From the NCBI RefSeq assembly GCF_011516825.1, contig NZ_WOTA01000010.1:62001-126000 (forward strand): a stretch of DNA of 64,000 nt, in the 5' to 3' direction. Of the stretch, positions 9,210-20,423 are shown one piece after another. The notes beneath the pieces were generated by a model. That model worked only from the letters and a program-made list of their open reading frames with translations, was not told the origin of the DNA and did not search any database. Made by a program: the position numbers and the translations under genes. The stretch's first letter is position 1, and each line of letters starts with the position of its first letter. The DNA comes from Acetobacter oeni. GTDB lineage: Bacteria > Pseudomonadota > Alphaproteobacteria > Acetobacterales > Acetobacteraceae.

Positions 9210-9360
9210 GGAGGAGCGGGCAGGTCGTCTTCTCGCCTGGCAGGTGTTCGAAATTGCAGGAGATCGAGCCATCCACGGGCAGGTTGTTCGGGTCGGGCTT
9301 TTTACAGCAGGCGGCGAGAATGGCGAGAAGTGCCAGGACAACGATACTCTGTTTCTTCAT
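9205..9360 (-). CDS. Tiny lipoprotein (51 residues)
   Basis: This short gene begins MKKQSIVVLALLAILAAC, a compact lipoprotein signal with lipobox LAAC (acylated Cys18), and ends in a short polar tail with Cys35 and Cys47 (SCNFEHLPGEKTTC). AAGGA lies about nine bases before the ATG. The mature protein would have only 34 residues, and the two tail cysteines could form a disulfide. It is the first of three consecutive small lipoprotein genes on this strand. The function is unknown. Confidence 0.7.
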   Translation of the reverse strand: MKKQSIVVLALLAILAACCKKPDPNNLPVDGSISCNFEHLPGEKTTCPLLH

Positions 9361-9397
9361 GCCGGTTTTTCCTTAGCGTCCCAGCCTTTCTAAGCTC

Positions 9398-9691
9398 CTA
9401 TCTTCCGTATGACCAGGCACCGACATCCACGCCGGGCAGAACATTGGTCAGATCGGCTGATTCCATCGGAACGGCGCCACTACGCCCACGGCCGGAGGAT
9501 GTGGCCACGCCCGTTGTGATCTGGCCGTGCATTTTTCCGTCGTCGGGCACGCTGTTCTGCATGAGTGCCGGGGGCCGCCCGTATGCTGAATGCAGCAGTG
9601 CGGTGCGGGGATCTTCGGGAGAAGCGGGGTGGCGGGCACAGCCGGAGAGTGCCAGCGCGAGGATTGCTGCGAGAGAGACAGGCCTTGTCAT
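9398..9691 (-). CDS. Small lipoprotein (97 residues)
   Basis: From the ATG at 9691 the product begins MTRPVSLAAILALALSGCA, with a lipobox LSGC and acylated Cys at position 18. The remaining 80 residues are polar and glycine/serine rich (TTGVATSSGRGRSGAVP) and end VGAWSYGR. Upstream ATGs in the same frame give an unlikely N-terminal extension in front of the signal sequence. No known domain is visible; it is likely an outer-membrane-anchored accessory protein. Confidence 0.7.
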   Translation of the reverse strand: MTRPVSLAAILALALSGCARHPASPEDPRTALLHSAYGRPPALMQNSVPDDGKMHGQITTGVATSSGRGRSGAVPMESADLTNVLPGVDVGAWSYGR

Positions 9692-9761
9692 GACGGCTGA
9701 TTTTTCCTCCATCGCGGGTCGGCTTCCGTTGCGCGGGTAAGTATGCGCTATCGTGGCATGG

Positions 9762-9998
9762 TTATGTAACAGTTCGGCGACGGCGTTGCGGGCGTTGTCC
9801 CGGCGGGTGCTCATACAGGTAGTGACGGCGGGATTCCGCCATCAGGCAGCGTCCGCGCTCGGTGCGGCTGGCTATTTTGTCGCAGCTGTGAAGTTTTGTC
9901 TGATCGCGGTGCGCTTCCTGACGCGGGGTTAAACGGGTGTGGCCCGCGCAGGAGGTCAGCAGGACGGCCAGCGAGGCCATGACGAGGGTTCGTTTCAT
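9762..9998 (-). CDS. Small lipoprotein (78 residues)
   Basis: The product starts MKRTLVMASLAVLLTSCAG, a lipoprotein signal with lipobox LTSC (Cys17), followed by a basic, hydrophilic tail with two more cysteines (HSCDKIA, RGRCLMAE). Its ATG overlaps the TGA of the upstream XRE-type gene (ATGA), so the two are probably co-translated. The function is unknown. Confidence 0.65.
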   Translation of the reverse strand: MKRTLVMASLAVLLTSCAGHTRLTPRQEAHRDQTKLHSCDKIASRTERGRCLMAESRRHYLYEHPPGQRPQRRRRTVT

Positions 9999-10246
9999 CT
10001 TTTCCTCAGTCTCACCCCGGCTCCGCCGCCGTTCTCATCGATGAACGCAACGCCCGCGGATTCCAGGGCGGCGCGGAGGCCGGCGAGGGTGCGGGGGTAA
10101 GGCGCGCGGGCCTCGCGTTCAAAGTCGGCGATGGTTTTTTTTGCCACGGCGGAGGCTGTTTCCAGCTCTCCCTGGGACCAGTTCAGGAGTGCCCTGGCGG
10201 CGCGACACTGGGCTGGTGACAGTTCCACGGCAGGGCTTACATCCAT
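9995..10246 (-). CDS. XRE-family helix-turn-helix DNA-binding protein
   Basis: The 83-residue protein has a Cro/C1-type helix-turn-helix at residues about 9-60: SPAQCRAARALLNWSQGELE, then AKKTIADFER and a fourth helix around TLAGLRAALE, followed by the short C-terminal strand region (GVAFIDENGGGAGVRL) found in many stand-alone XRE proteins of alphaproteobacteria. It overlaps the next lipoprotein gene by four bases. Its target is not evident. Confidence 0.85.
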   Translation of the reverse strand: MDVSPAVELSPAQCRAARALLNWSQGELETASAVAKKTIADFEREARAPYPRTLAGLRAALESAGVAFIDENGGGAGVRLRKR

Positions 10247-10284
10247 AAGAGAACCGGACGTGGGATTACATCAAAAGTGTCGTT

Positions 10285-10500
10285 TTACGCAAGGGAGGCT
10301 GAGGGGCTGGCCGGGTTTGTCTGTATATTACAGAGAGCACGGTAAATTTTCAGCCAGTGGAGTGCTTCGTCCCCTGCCCCGATCTGGTGGGCTGCTTCGA
10401 GGCGCATTGCAGCGTAATTTTTCGCTGCGATGCCGTGGGTTGCAATCAGGTCCGTGGTCGCTTCGGCAATATCGGGGGGGACTGTTCCGGTTTCTCGCAT
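10285..10500 (-). CDS. Small hypothetical protein (71 residues)
   Basis: The reading frame DLIATHGIAAKNYAAMRLEA with GAGDEALHWLKIYRAL resembles small alphaproteobacterial helical proteins of about 60-75 residues (the DUF6961-like pattern of HG...A..R...A...GD......W..I). The ribosome binding site is weak. It precedes the XRE gene on the same strand. The call as a real gene rests mainly on this pattern. Confidence 0.5.
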   Translation of the reverse strand: MRETGTVPPDIAEATTDLIATHGIAAKNYAAMRLEAAHQIGAGDEALHWLKIYRALCNIQTNPASPSASLA

Positions 10501-10591
10501 GTCGTGATCTTCATAACAGGCGGATCAGGTACGGGCGAGGGCTGACCTGGCGGCGTGGAGTATTATTTTTATCGGGGAAACGTAAGGCGGC

Positions 10592-10667
10592 TGGTGGAGC
10601 TGAGGGGAATCGAACCCCTGACCTCCTCATTGCGAACGAGGCGCTCTCCCATCTGAGCTACAGCCCC
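10592..10667 (-). tRNA. tRNA-Ala (anticodon CGC)
   Basis: On the minus strand a full cloverleaf is present: acceptor GGGGCTG/CAGCTCC, D arm TAGCTCAGATGGGAGAGC, anticodon loop TTCGCAA between CCTCG and TGAGG, T arm with GGTTCGATTCC, and an encoded CCA. The anticodon CGC reads GCG. Confidence 0.95.
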
Positions 10668-10832
10668 GCCTTACCACGGATACACATAACCGGCTGGCAC
10701 TGACTGTCAAGCAGACTCGTGTCATGCGGAGCGGCTTCCTGTATTGTCTGGACCGGGCCCCCTCTGTAGGGTCCGGGCTGTAATGCTTCGGGCTCATACG
10801 TTTGCCCGGGCGATCTTCAGAGGTATCCGGAT

Positions 10833-11135
10833 TTGCTGTTGCTTGGTCTGTGTCGAATCATTCTGACGCTTCTCAAACTTTATGAAGGCGTGATCTTCGT
10901 CTACTGCATTTTCAGCATGTTGTATTCGTTTGGTATTCTTGACGGACGCAACCGGATTGTCTGGCGAATCGGCGAGTTTCTGAACCGGCTGGTTGAACCG
11001 GTTCTCAATCCCATACGGCGGATCATGCCGGCGCTGGGCAATGTGGACCTGTCGCCGCTGATCCTTCTGCTCGTTCTGAGATATATTGCGGAGCCTCTGG
11101 TTGTTGAGGCTGCGGTTGCTGTTTATGCCGGATAA
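10833..11135 (+). CDS. YggT-family membrane protein
   Basis: A 100-residue protein with two hydrophobic segments (residues about 4-30 and 72-97) flanking the family hallmark NRLVEPVLNPIRRIMPALGNVDLSP. YggT proteins are small inner-membrane proteins linked to osmotic tolerance or cell division. The start is TTG at 10833 behind AGAGG. The next gene, a glycosyltransferase, starts within or directly after its stop codon, so they are probably co-transcribed. Confidence 0.88.
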   Translation: MLLLGLCRIILTLLKLYEGVIFVYCIFSMLYSFGILDGRNRIVWRIGEFLNRLVEPVLNPIRRIMPALGNVDLSPLILLLVLRYIAEPLVVEAAVAVYAG

Positions 11136-11139
11136 TCAC

Positions 11140-12108
11140 ATGACTGACACAACTGCGCCCGATGCCGGATATTCTCCGCGCATCGCGGTTCTTGTTCCCT
11201 GTCACAATGAAGAAGCGGCCATCGGGCGTGTCGTCAGCGACTTCCGGGCGGCTGTGCCCTGTGCCAGAGTATATGTTTACGACAACAACTCGACTGACGA
11301 CACGGTCAGCGTAGCCAGGGCGGCCGGCGCCACTGTGCGCCAGGAGCCCTTGCAGGGGAAAGGCCACGTCGTTCGGCGGATGTTTGCCGATATCGACGCA
11401 GATTTCTACGTGCTGGTAGACGGGGATGCGACCTATGAGGCAGCGGCGGCGCCGGCTCTGATCGAGCTGGCGCGGGCTGAAAAGCTCGATATGGTGAACG
11501 CGGCGCGGGTGACTGATCGCGTGGCGGCTTACCGGGCCGGGCATAAGCTGGGCAACCGGGTGCTGACCGGCCTTGTGATGGCGATTTTCGGAAAGCGTCT
11601 TTCTGACATGCTTTCCGGCTATCGCGTTTTTTCAAGGCGGTTTGTGAAATCCTTTCCGGCGATGTCCTCGGGTTTCGAGACCGAGACCGAACTAACGGTG
11701 CATGCGCTGGAGCTGGCCATGCCGATTGCGGAGCTGCCGACGCAGTATATCGAGCGTCCGGACGGATCGGTTTCGAAACTGCGAACCTATCACGACGGGT
11801 TTCGTATTCTGTGGACCATCATTGTGCTGGTGAAGCAGGAAAAACCGCTGATGTTTTTCTCTGCTCTCAGCGGCGTTTTCTGCCTGCTGGGTCTGGCGTT
11901 CGGCTTTCCGGTTATCGTGGAATATCTGCGGACGGCGATGGTGCCGCGCCTGCCCACGGCGGTTCTGGCGACGGGTCTGATGATGCTGGCGGCGTTGTCG
12001 ATGTCCTGTGGTCTGATACTGGACAGTGTGGCTTTGGGGCGGCTGGAGATGAAGCGCCTTGCCTATCTGTCGTATCGGGGACCGCTGGCGCCGGACGATT
12101 TCGCCTGA
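11140..12108 (+). CDS. Family 2 glycosyltransferase with C-terminal membrane segments
   Basis: The N-terminal GT-A domain contains AVLVPCHNEEAAIGRVV, YVYDNNSTDDT and the metal-binding VDGDATYE, similar to dolichyl/polyprenyl-phosphate sugar synthases. Residues after about 235 form two membrane-spanning stretches (FFSALSGVFCLLGLAFGF and a second one with LATGLMMLAALSMSCGLIL). The product probably transfers a sugar to a lipid carrier at the inner membrane. An in-frame ATG at 11125, overlapping the yggT stop, is an alternative start. Confidence 0.88.
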   Translation: MTDTTAPDAGYSPRIAVLVPCHNEEAAIGRVVSDFRAAVPCARVYVYDNNSTDDTVSVARAAGATVRQEPLQGKGHVVRRMFADIDADFYVLVDGDATYEAAAAPALIELARAEKLDMVNAARVTDRVAAYRAGHKLGNRVLTGLVMAIFGKRLSDMLSGYRVFSRRFVKSFPAMSSGFETETELTVHALELAMPIAELPTQYIERPDGSVSKLRTYHDGFRILWTIIVLVKQEKPLMFFSALSGVFCLLGLAFGFPVIVEYLRTAMVPRLPTAVLATGLMMLAALSMSCGLILDSVALGRLEMKRLAYLSYRGPLAPDDFA

Positions 12109-12175
12109 GCCCGTTACGGGCCGGTTTACGTCGCCGGAGGCTAATTCTGGTTTCGGCCACCGTCGGAAGCGAGGG

Positions 12176-12526
12176 TTAGCGCCGCTCGTTATCGGCGCCG
12201 CTTCCGCTCTGAGTGATGCCGGCACGGTCCGGCGCATCCGAACCCGGTCTGACTGTGCGCGTGATGGATGCTACGGCGGTGTCGTTTCCTGAATTCGTGT
12301 CTGTACCGGCATGTTTCGCATAGCGGTGATGCAGGCGCGTCGGATTGTCCAGTCTGTCGCGCAGGACATTTTCAACGGCTTCAGGGTCCGTGTTTTCAGC
12401 CTGATCCAGCAGCCGGTCAGCGAGTGCCTGATCGCCTTTTTCTTCCGCACGCAGGGCGGCTTCAGCCAGTTCACGCGCTGTGCCGTGTTTACCGGATTCA
12501 GCGTCGTCTCCGATGGATTGCGCCAT
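12176..12526 (-). CDS. Hypothetical helical acidic protein
   Basis: A 116-residue hydrophilic protein. The first two thirds (ELAEAALRAEEKGDQALADR, DQAENTDPEAVENVLRDRLD) form a heptad-like helical stretch; the C-terminal third is low in complexity and probably disordered. The start ATG has GAGAGGAA seven bases upstream. No family is recognised. Its composition fits a small cytoplasmic protein. Confidence 0.65.
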   Translation of the reverse strand: MAQSIGDDAESGKHGTARELAEAALRAEEKGDQALADRLLDQAENTDPEAVENVLRDRLDNPTRLHHRYAKHAGTDTNSGNDTAVASITRTVRPGSDAPDRAGITQSGSGADNERR

Positions 12527-12703
12527 GAGAAATTCCTCTCTCTTTCTCTGTCGTCTTCGTCGCGGACCCTGTCAGGATAAGGGATGATACCATTCTGTTT
12601 TTCATCGGTGCCGGTCGGGCCGTTACCGGACGTATCAGTTTCCTGTTGCTCAGAGAGTGCGTCCGATGTGGAAATTCAACGCTACATCGGGGGAAGTGTT
12701 CCG

Positions 12704-15667
12704 TCAGGCGGCCTTTGTTTTTCTGCGGGATTTTGTAACGGGCTTTGCCTGTTTCTTTATGGATGCCTGACTGACTTTTCCGGTATCAAGAAGCGGTTTG
12801 AGAAAACGGCCCGTGTGGCTTGCCGGACAGGCGGCGATGTCTTCCGGTGTTCCGACGGCCACGATCCTGCCACCGCCGTCGCCGCCTTCCGGGCCGACAT
12901 CTATGATCCAGTCCGCGGTTTTGATGACTTCGAGATTGTGCTCGATCACCACCACGGTATTACCCTGATCGACGAGGGCGTGCAGCACTTCCAGAAGCTT
13001 ACGAACATCTTCCGTGTGCAAACCCGTTGTCGGCTCATCAAGAATGTAAAGTGTTCGCCCGGTCGCACGACGGGCCAGTTCTTTCGACAGCTTGACGCGC
13101 TGGGCCTCGCCGCCGGACAGGGTCGTTGCCTGCTGGCCAAGCGCGACATAGCCGAGACCGACCTTCTGCAGGATGGCGAGGCGGTCACGGATACGGGTCT
13201 GGGCCTCGAAATACGGCAGGGCTTCATCGACGCTCATGGCCAGCACATCGGCGATCGACTTGCCTTTGAACTTCACTTCCAGTGTTTCGCGATTATAGCG
13301 GGCGCCCTTGCAGGTATCGCAGGTCACGAACACGTCCGGCAGGAAGTGCATCTCGATTTTCAGCACGCCGTCGCCCTGGCAGGCCTCGCAGCGACCGCCC
13401 TTCACGTTGAAGGAGAAGCGGCCCGGTTTGTAGCCACGGGCCCGGGCTTCCGGCAGTTCGGCGAACCAGTCGCGGATCGGGGTGAACAGGTCTGTGTAGG
13501 TGGCCGGGTTGGAGCGCGGGGTGCGGCCGATCGGGGACTGGTCGATATCGATGATTTTATCGAGCAGTTCCATGCCGTCGACACCGGCGCAGGGTGCGGG
13601 GGACTGTCCGGAACCCATGAGGTTGCGCGAGAGTGTTTTATAAAGTGTGTCGATGACCAGTGTGGATTTACCGCTCCCGGAGACGCCGGTGATGCAGGTG
13701 AAGGTGCCGAGCGGAAACTGTGCCGTGACATCTTTCAGATTGTTGCCGGTGGCGCCACGGACGATCACGAGACGCTTCGGATCGAACGGGCGGCGCGTTT
13801 CCGGCACGTCGATGCGTCTGCGTCCGGAAAGATAAGCCCCGGTCAGGCTGTTTTTATCCGCGGCGACCTGTTTCGGCGTGCCGGCGGCGACGACCGTGCC
13901 CCCTTTCACACCGGCCCCCGGTCCCATGTCGATCAGCCAGTCTGCGCTGCGGATCGCGTCTTCATCATGTTCGACAACGATCAGGGTATTACCGAGAGAT
14001 TTCAGACGTTCCAGGGTGCCGAGCAGACGTTCGTTATCGCGCTGGTGCAGTCCGATGGAGGGTTCATCGAGAACGTAAAGCACGCCGGTCAGACCTGAGC
14101 CGATCTGGCTGGCCAGACGGATACGCTGGCTTTCGCCGCCGGAGAGGGTTGCGGAGCCACGGGCGAGTGTCAGGTAATCCAGGCCGACATCGACGAGGAA
14201 TTTCAGACGGTCTGTAATTTCCCTGAGAATACGTCGGGCGATTTCGGCACGTTGCGGCGTGAGGGTCGGCAGGACGGTATCGAACCATTCGAACGCGGCG
14301 CGGATGGACAGGCCGGAGGCCTGGGCGATATTGAAACCGGCCACGCGCACGGAAAGGGCTTCCGGTCTGAGGCGGGCGCCGTGGCAGACGTGGCAGGGTT
14401 TGTCGGACTGATAGCGGGAGAGTTCCTCGCGCGCCCAGATGCTGTCCGTCGTTTTCATGCGCCGGCTGAGATTGGCGATGATTCCGTCAAAAGGTTTTGT
14501 GACGGTATAGCTTCTGCCGCCGTCGCGGTAGACGAAGTGAACGTCGTCCTCCGTGCCGTCGAGGAGGGCCGTGCGGGCTTCTTCCGGCAGGTCGCGCCAG
14601 CGCGTGTTCATCTTAACGCCGATATGGGCGGCGACGCTTTGCAGGGTCTGTTCGAAAAGCGGAGTTTTTTCGCTGCGCCAGGGCGCGATGGCCCCCTGTT
14701 CGAGCGAAAGGTTTTCGTCCGGCACAATAAGATGCGGGTCGAAGAAAGTTTCCGTGCCGATTCCGTCGCAGGCCGGACAGGCACCCTGGGGGGCGTTGAA
14801 GGAGAACAGGCGCGGCTCGATTTCCTCGAGCGTGAAGCCGCTTTCCGGACAGGCGAAGCGGGAGGAGAACACCGTGCGTTCCGGAGACTCGTCTTCCGGC
14901 GCATCACGTTTCACTTCCTCGGCGTAGACGATGCCGTCGGCGAGGGACAGCGCGGTTTCGAAACTGTCGGCGAGGCGGTTTTCGATCCCGGGTTTCACGA
15001 CGATGCGATCCACCACGGCTTCGACCGTGTGGCGAAGCTTGCGGTTAAGGTTCGGCACATCGGCAATTTCGCAGAGCGTGCCATCGACTTTCACGCGCGC
15101 GAAACCCTTGCGCTGCAACTCGCCGAGTTCCTTGCGGTATTCGCCTTTGCGCTCGCGGATGATGGGGGCGAGCAGCATCAGGCGCGTGCCTTCCGGCATG
15201 GCCATGACGCGGTCCACCATCTGGCTGACGGTCTGCGCCTCGATGGGCAGGCCGGTGGCGGGCGAGTAAGGGACGCCGGCGCGTGCCCAGAGCAGGCGCA
15301 TGTAGTCATGGATTTCGGTGACGGTGCCGACGGTCGAGCGCGGATTTTTCGAGGTTGTTTTCTGCTCGATCGAGATCGCCGGGGAGAGGCCTTCGATCGA
15401 GTCCACATCCGGTTTACCCATCAGCTCCAGGAACTGGCGGGCGTAGGCGGACAGGCTTTCGACGTAGCGGCGCTGGCCTTCGGCGTAGATCGTATCGAAG
15501 GCGAGCGAGGATTTTCCCGAGCCCGACAGGCCTGTAATGACGGTCAGCTGATCGCGGGGAATATCCACGTCCACGGACCTGAGATTATGAGCCCGAGCCC
15601 CTTTGACCCGGATGGCATGGCTGAAAGAGGTTTTTTCGGTCATCGGTGCGATCGGTCGTCCTGTCAT
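12704..15667 (-). CDS. uvrA: Excinuclease ABC subunit A (UvrA)
   Basis: UvrA is the damage-recognition ATPase of nucleotide excision repair; it loads UvrB on damaged DNA. The 987-residue protein shows both ABC modules: Walker [15 protein letters not shown] near residue 48 and [14 protein letters not shown] in the second half, signatures [12 protein letters not shown] and [15 protein letters not shown], and zinc-binding cysteine pairs ([23 protein letters not shown]). The length is a little above the usual 940-960 because of short additions at both ends (the basic tail ends [10 protein letters not shown]). An ATG eight codons downstream is an alternative start. The long plus-strand open frames here are antisense artefacts. 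Confidence 0.97.
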   Translation of the reverse strand: MTGRPIAPMTEKTSFSHAIRVKGARAHNLRSVDVDIPRDQLTVITGLSGSGKSSLAFDTIYAEGQRRYVESLSAYARQFLELMGKPDVDSIEGLSPAISIEQKTTSKNPRSTVGTVTEIHDYMRLLWARAGVPYSPATGLPIEAQTVSQMVDRVMAMPEGTRLMLLAPIIRERKGEYRKELGELQRKGFARVKVDGTLCEIADVPNLNRKLRHTVEAVVDRIVVKPGIENRLADSFETALSLADGIVYAEEVKRDAPEDESPERTVFSSRFACPESGFTLEEIEPRLFSFNAPQGACPACDGIGTETFFDPHLIVPDENLSLEQGAIAPWRSEKTPLFEQTLQSVAAHIGVKMNTRWRDLPEEARTALLDGTEDDVHFVYRDGGRSYTVTKPFDGIIANLSRRMKTTDSIWAREELSRYQSDKPCHVCHGARLRPEALSVRVAGFNIAQASGLSIRAAFEWFDTVLPTLTPQRAEIARRILREITDRLKFLVDVGLDYLTLARGSATLSGGESQRIRLASQIGSGLTGVLYVLDEPSIGLHQRDNERLLGTLERLKSLGNTLIVVEHDEDAIRSADWLIDMGPGAGVKGGTVVAAGTPKQVAADKNSLTGAYLSGRRRIDVPETRRPFDPKRLVIVRGATGNNLKDVTAQFPLGTFTCITGVSGSGKSTLVIDTLYKTLSRNLMGSGQSPAPCAGVDGMELLDKIIDIDQSPIGRTPRSNPATYTDLFTPIRDWFAELPEARARGYKPGRFSFNVKGGRCEACQGDGVLKIEMHFLPDVFVTCDTCKGARYNRETLEVKFKGKSIADVLAMSVDEALPYFEAQTRIRDRLAILQKVGLGYVALGQQATTLSGGEAQRVKLSKELARRATGRTLYILDEPTTGLHTEDVRKLLEVLHALVDQGNTVVVIEHNLEVIKTADWIIDVGPEGGDGGGRIVAVGTPEDIAACPASHTGRFLKPLLDTGKVSQASIKKQAKPVTKSRRKTKAA

Positions 15668-15749
15668 TCCGGTGTTAAGATATAGGGTGCCGGCCCGGCT
15701 TTGACAGGGCGGCCGGGGATATTTGTCGTCTTTGCTGTGGAGAGCGCCG

Positions 15750-16733
15750 ATGCGCCTGAGCGTGCTGTTTCTGAGTCTGTTCCTGCTCGTGGCGTCTCAT
15801 GCCCGGGCGGCGGGGTTTCACATTACCGTTCTGGGTGCGCGGGGTGGTCTTGAGGACGGCAATCTCAGCGCCTATCTGGTGCGCCCTGAAGGCGATCCGC
15901 ACGGGGTTCTGTGTGATGCCGGAACGGTTCTGAACGGAATCGAGGCTGCGGACCGGGCCGGGGCGTTCAGCGATCTGCGCGCTCCGCTCAGCACGCAGGA
16001 CACGCGGGCCGGTTTTATTCTGCATGACGTGATCAGGGCATATCTGATCAGCCATGCGCATCTGGACCATGTGGCGGGGCTTGTTCTGGTTTCGCCGGAT
16101 GATGCGCACAAGCCGATCTATGCCCTGCCTTCGGTGCATGGGATTCTGAACCGTAATCTGTTTGGCAGTCCGGTGTGGATCAATATGACGGATGAGGGGA
16201 CTGAGCCGCGTCTCGGGATGTATCATGACGTTGATCTGAACGTCGGCACCCCTGTTTCCGTTCCGGACACAACTTTGCGGGTCACAGCCTGGCCGCTCAG
16301 CCACGGGGGTATGGAGTCGACGGCGTTTCTGATCGGCTCCGGGTCTGATGCCATGCTGTATCTTGGCGATACGGGGGCGGACAGTATCGAGCACGGCACG
16401 CATCTGCACGCTCTGTGGCAGGCCGTTGCGCCGCTGGTGCGGATGCATCGCCTGCGCGGCATCATCATTGAGTGTTCTTATGACAATGCGCGGCCGGAGA
16501 AGCTTCTTTTCGGTCATCTGACGCCGCGCCTGCTTCTGGAGGAACTGCGCGATCTTCAGCGCACGGCTCATGCGTCGCTGCGCGGACTGCCGGTTCTGGT
16601 AGCGCATATCAAGCCCTCGCTGCGGGCGGGAGCTGATCCTGTGAAGGTGATTTCCGATGAATTGCGGGCCGGAAATGACACCGGTGTGCAGTTTACGGTC
16701 GCGGAGCAGGGGATGACGCTGTTGTGGCGGTGA
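15750..16733 (+). CDS. Class II 3',5'-cyclic-nucleotide phosphodiesterase, exported
   Basis: The enzyme belongs to the class II cyclic-nucleotide phosphodiesterases (PDE1/CpdP type), metallo-beta-lactamase-fold hydrolases of cAMP. It has the metal-binding motif [10 protein letters not shown] (His102, His104, Asp106, His107), a later GDTGADS and ECSYDN segment, and HIKPSL near the C-terminus. The N-terminus [20 protein letters not shown] is a clear signal peptide, so the enzyme should act in the periplasm or outside, where it would scavenge cyclic nucleotides. ATG 15750 is chosen because GGAGA lies six bases upstream and it places the signal sequence at the start. Confidence 0.88.
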   Translation: MRLSVLFLSLFLLVASHARAAGFHITVLGARGGLEDGNLSAYLVRPEGDPHGVLCDAGTVLNGIEAADRAGAFSDLRAPLSTQDTRAGFILHDVIRAYLISHAHLDHVAGLVLVSPDDAHKPIYALPSVHGILNRNLFGSPVWINMTDEGTEPRLGMYHDVDLNVGTPVSVPDTTLRVTAWPLSHGGMESTAFLIGSGSDAMLYLGDTGADSIEHGTHLHALWQAVAPLVRMHRLRGIIIECSYDNARPEKLLFGHLTPRLLLEELRDLQRTAHASLRGLPVLVAHIKPSLRAGADPVKVISDELRAGNDTGVQFTVAEQGMTLLWR

Positions 16734-16754
16734 GGTTTGTTTCCGGGTTATGCT

Positions 16755-16895
16755 TCTGAAAGGTGCTGTTAGCCTTGAGCGTTGCTGTTTTTCTCAGGGC
16801 TTTGCCCTGAAACCCGCCAAAGGCCGGGGTCTTTGGAAACCGGGGTGTTTATCGACAGATCGCGGGGTGTGGCCTCTCCGGGTGCAGGCAGAGCC
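16755..16895 (+). repeat. Dispersed hairpin repeat, copy 2
   Basis: It contains TTTCTCAGGGCTTTGCCCTG (stem CAGGGC/GCCCTG), then CCGCCAAAGGCCGGGGTCTTTGG (arms CCAAAG/CTTTGG) and ends GGTGCAGGCAGAGCC. It lies between the 3' ends of the convergent phosphodiesterase and glycine-rich protein genes, where its hairpins could help terminate both transcripts. Confidence 0.8.
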
Positions 16896-16911
16896 TTCTG
16901 GGCTTCCGGTG

Positions 16912-17334
16912 TCAGCCGCCGCGATGGCCGCCGCCGTTTCCGGCGCCGGTGTTACCCCAGCCGACATTACCCCGTCCTGTATTGCCCATGCCGATATTGC
17001 CAGATCCGGTGTTGCCCCAGCCGACGCCGCCGTTAACGCTGCCGCCTGTTCCGTAAGAGGTGCCGGAGCCGGATGTGCCCGTGCTGCCGCCGGCACCGGA
17101 CATGGAGCCGGTTGTTCCGCTGCTATAGCCGCCGCTGCCGTACATTCCCGGAGAGACGATCACCTGGGTTGGAGGAGGCGGGTAGCCTTCGTAGGAGTCA
17201 GAGCGGTCGGGACGGCTGCCAGCTGAATAATCCCAGTGTGTTTTGTTACGTGCGGGGTCGGTGGAATAATCCTGGGCGATGGCCTGACCGGACAGGCAGG
17301 CGAGCCCGGCGATGAGTCCTGCGAATTTCCACAT
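16912..17334 (-). CDS. Secreted glycine-rich protein with xGNxG pentapeptide repeats
   Basis: The 140-residue product has a signal peptide (MWKFAGLIAGLACLSGQAIA, cleavage before QDYST), a short charged region, then a glycine/serine-rich part. Residues 106-135 are six tandem pentapeptides of pattern xGNxG (WGNTG, SGNIG, MGNTG, RGNVG, WGNTG, AGNGG), and the tail is GGHRGG. The pattern is like the pentapeptide repeats of mycobacterial PPE-MPTR proteins, although there is no PPE domain and no reason to infer common descent. It is likely exported; its function is unknown. Confidence 0.7.
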   Translation of the reverse strand: MWKFAGLIAGLACLSGQAIAQDYSTDPARNKTHWDYSAGSRPDRSDSYEGYPPPPTQVIVSPGMYGSGGYSSGTTGSMSGAGGSTGTSGSGTSYGTGGSVNGGVGWGNTGSGNIGMGNTGRGNVGWGNTGAGNGGGHRGG

Positions 17335-17455
17335 AGTCCTGTCTCCTCTGGTCCGGGGTGCGGCGTCCGGGGCGCGGCGGGAGACAGGAAAGGCTTTAAG
17401 TCTTTACGTTTTGTGAATCCCCGGAAAGCGGGTCCCGGGGTCGCCGGTTGTTTGC

Positions 17456-17478
17456 GGGACAGAGCGGGGCTCTGTCCC
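17456..17478 (-). terminator. Perfect 10-bp hairpin downstream of thiC
   Basis: GGGACAGAGC-GGG-GCTCTGTCCC is a perfect inverted repeat about 55 bases beyond the thiC stop codon. No T-run follows on the minus strand, so it may be a repeat element (a weakly similar TGTCCCGG..CCGCAAAG stretch lies near 27720) rather than a true terminator. Confidence 0.45.
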
Positions 17479-17535
17479 GGACCCCGGCAAAGACGGGAAT
17501 TTGGAGGCCGTTTGCCCGGGGGAGCGGGGGCGGCG

Positions 17536-19431
<1,896 letters not shown>

Positions 19432-19494
19432 TCAGATTGTCATCGCGCCCGAAAACGGCTCCCGGGGCACCACGACTCCGTCGTGGCCGGACCA

Positions 19495-19626
19495 GTCCCT
19501 CCGCCGGTATTAACCGGATCAGGTTCCCCGGATGTCGCATCCCGACATCCGGCAGGGTCGCCGCGCTTGCCCTGCTTCAGGCACATAGCGGTCTCTCAGT
19601 TCCTTGACGGAACCCCCCCTGGTGCC
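19495..19626 (-). ncRNA. TPP riboswitch (THI element) controlling thiC
   Basis: On the minus strand the leader contains the conserved TPP aptamer sequences in order: CTGAGAGA, a variable stem, ACCCTG, then GAACCTGATCCGGTTAATAC followed by CGGCGGAGGGA. The variable stem is extended by a hairpin (GCCGGATGTC/GACATCCGG). It lies about 105 bases upstream of the thiC start codon. Between aptamer and start is a 7-bp hairpin (CCACGAC-GGA-GTCGTGG, 19470-19486) that could belong to the expression platform. Confidence 0.95.
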
Positions 19627-19639
19627 CTTATGAGTTGCC

Positions 19640-20423
19640 TTACTCGGTCAGCCTGTCAATCTCTTCCGTTCCTGGAGGGTGTGACGGGCATCTGCCTCAC
19701 GGAGAGTTGTTCTGAAGGGCGGGTCTTTCGGGCGCGAAGTGTCCGGCGGCAACGCTGTTCGGGCCGGACTAGGCGCGACGGTGAAAACGTGCGTTGCGAT
19801 TCTTACCGAAATATCATGAAGGTGATGCGATTCAGACCGGATTTTCAGGTATGCATTAACGTCCGCAACAGGTCGTCTGTGGGTTGTTTAACATTTGGAT
19901 GACAAAAAAATTAAAAATTGTTCATTCAATTTTGTGGTGTAAAATGTTATCCCCTGACTATCAACAATGTCTCGCGGAGGAGGGCAGGAGTCCGGTTACC
20001 CAGTTTTTCCGTTCTGAAATCAGGTTTTTCTGACTTCAGCGGCTTCTGTTTCAATTCCGGTCTTTCCGGGAATGTTGCGCACGCTGCCGTGTGCTTTCGC
20101 TTGCCAGATCATGGCACGCTTTTTCCATTCCCGTCGCGGTGACGCGCTTCCTGTCGTTATCCGCCTTATGACCAGGTGCATTTCCGCACCGTCCGATCGC
20201 TCCGGTCGTTCCTCAAATTCCGCGCCACGCGCCTTGTCCGGCGTAAGCGGAGCGCATTTCCTTTGCCTGTGAATTGCGTTGCCTGAGGTCATTCAATCCC
20301 AGATTCCGGATATAGCGCCTGCCTGGCGTGTTCCCGGAGAACTGCAGCCAGTTTGGAAACTCCGCAATCCGGCGGAGACTCTTTCAGTCTAACGGTTGCC
20401 TGCGTAAAGAGGAGCATCTCCCC
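19640..20423. other. Long intergenic region without a recognised gene
   Basis: Almost 800 bases separate the thiC riboswitch and the MFS gene, which are divergent. The section 19890-19970 is strongly A/T rich (runs such as CAAAAAAATTAAAAATTG) and may hold promoters. A 90-codon minus-strand open frame at 20020-20292 has no ribosome binding site or recognisable sequence. I cannot support any gene or RNA here. Confidence 0.5.

Noticed and set aside
10131-10703. Plus-strand open frame of 190 codons
   Set aside because: It runs antisense through tRNA-Ala; the stretch GNRTPDLLIANEALSHLSYSP is the well-known false translation of a tRNA complement.
10757-10783. Hairpin CCGGGCCC/GGGTCCGG upstream of yggT
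   Set aside because: The stem includes a G-T pair, has no T-run and no gene to terminate in the right place; not enough to call a feature.
12584-15685. Two long plus-strand open frames (504 and 477 codons)
   Set aside because: Both are antisense to uvrA, whose motifs are unmistakable; long shadow frames are common at high GC.
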